A DNA stretch of 64,000 nucleotides, taken from Hybos culiciformis. Lineage: Eukaryota; Arthropoda; Insecta; Diptera; Hybotidae. Position numbers and translations under genes: made by a program. This document shows, piece after piece, positions 62,901 to 64,000 of the stretch. The notes under the pieces are model-generated. The model searched no databases. It was not told the DNA's origin and saw only the letters and a list, made by a program, of their open reading frames with translations. The stretch is taken from assembly GCA_964007475.1 (NCBI GenBank), contig OZ023273.1, positions 129,698,732-129,762,731 on the forward strand. Direction: 5' to 3'. Position 1 is the first letter of the stretch, and each line of letters starts with the position of its first letter.

Positions 62901-64000
62901 TTCTTATTCAAAAACATTATCTAAGTAGCCAAATTTTTTATTTTTATACAAATGTTCAATAATCTCATTTAATTAACGCTTTTCATTTTCCTTCTTTTTT
63001 TTTTTAATATGAACGACATTTGACCCACAATAAATGATCACAATAAAAAAATATAATTCGGACAGTATACCACCTAATTTTTCTCCCTTTTTTCATATTC
63101 TTTTTTATGAATATTGATTCGCCCTTCAAATCATAAAACTCAATAATTTTTAGTTTATATTTCTGAATTGAATTGATAATATTGCTGGCCATTGTCCATT
63201 TCACCACTATTGTTGAAACTATACAGTTTTTATTTTGTTTTGCAAAAGTTCAATATGAATTTTTTCGATAAATTTTTATTTTTTTCTATTCTCAGTGCAT
63301 AAATTTGATAAATATTTTATTTTCTATAATTTACGTGGACAAACTGAAAAGATGGCAATTGACTTATTCATGGACAGCATAAAAATTATTAAAAATATTT
63401 AGTTTGAAAATAAGTTCAATCTATTAGATATTTTATTATGTTTACTTTTCAAAATTTACATAATAAATAATCCTTGTAATATTGTACGTGTGTGTATTAA
63501 TTTTTAATCAAATATTTCTACTTATCGCAAAAAAATAAATAACGATAATATATATAATTTTATTAGTATTTATTTTACCATCTTTTCAAATGTTACATTA
63601 ATAAGAACTCCGGCCTCTAGCAACAAGCTTATAGCAAAGTAAAAATGTATTTTTTTTAATTTACCCGGTTAATAAAATTTCTGGATTATAAGTGATCGGA
63701 TAAAGTGTCACGTTCCCAACATTACAAATTATTTAAGAAAGCTTCAGTAGCTTCCTGGTGCCTCCTGTGAAACTTTCTATCATTATTTATATCAAAAATT
63801 TTTACAATAGAAACACATTGCAATAAATTAAATGACATTTATTGGATTTTCTTTATTTTATATAATTTTATATTTTTAAAGGTACCAAGTGGACAATGAA
63901 TCCTGGTTCTATGAAAAAATAAAATTATTGTTTTCATTGTATACAGAAGTGGTGCCTTTTATTATTGCCTGACACTGGCAATATAGATATGCGGATATTA
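59973..64000. other. AT-rich stretch without recognisable genes
   Basis: No RNA gene, bounded element or convincing ORF to the end of the window. The longest frames are 64 codons (61199-61393, plus) and 67 codons (63004-63207, minus), both unrecognised. The last 130 bases are somewhat less AT-rich but hold nothing I can name. Confidence 0.5.

Noticed and set aside
1..64000. CRISPR array, bacterial operons, prophage or organellar genome
   Set aside because: No regularly spaced identical repeats, no long ORFs, no ribosome-binding sites, and no rRNA/tRNA cluster of a mitochondrial genome. The high A+T comes with eukaryotic-type transposons.

Overview
The window is very A+T-rich (about 80% by eye) with dense poly-A/poly-T runs, short TA/TAA/CA microsatellites and no ORF longer than 134 codons. 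It has no operons, ribosome-binding sites or phage-like modules. This is nuclear, non-coding eukaryotic DNA, intergenic or a long intron. The Helitron end type, the small TA- and TWA-flanked inverted-repeat elements and the base composition all suggest an insect, with a fly or another AT-rich insect the best guess. The sequence alone does not fix the species. I find no protein-coding gene I can name and no intact transposase.

The supportable content is mobile-element debris set in featureless AT-rich DNA. In order: (1) 1-1.9 kb, homopolymer-dense DNA. (2) About 9.65-10.06 kb, the longest ORF, unrecognised. (3) 10.93-11.65 kb, a relatively GC-rich degenerate tandem array with (CA)n spacers. 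(4) 11.72-12.06 kb, an inverted-repeat element flanked by TAA. (5) 24.79-25.27 kb, the first copy of a dispersed repeat family with a 31-bp tandem core and a long 3' hairpin. (6) 30.87-32.25 kb, a 1.38-kb TA-flanked element with CACTCTAGAAA ends, packed with the palindromic word gtaaatttac and carrying a tRNA-like/SINE-like insertion. (7) 41.57-41.93 kb, an inverted-repeat element with perfect 24-bp ends and a perfect 7-bp target duplication. (8) 45.90-47.27 kb, further copies of the 24.8-kb family interrupted by a cluster of palindromes. (9) 57.0 kb, a short transposase-like peptide relic. (10) 57.26-58.35 kb, a short Helitron nested in a decayed, probably hAT-like element. (11) 59.03-59.27 kb, a possible small transcribed exon. 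(12) 59.59-59.97 kb, an inverted-repeat element flanked by TTA.

No genes here work together. What can be read is the insertion history: a Helitron inside an older GGGGCC-rich element, a tRNA-derived sequence inside a Tc1/mariner-type element, and two places where copies of one hairpin family sit. The most interesting items are that hairpin family, whose copies carry different tandem repeats in the same slot, and the 1.38-kb palindrome-rich element with its nested tRNA-like sequence.
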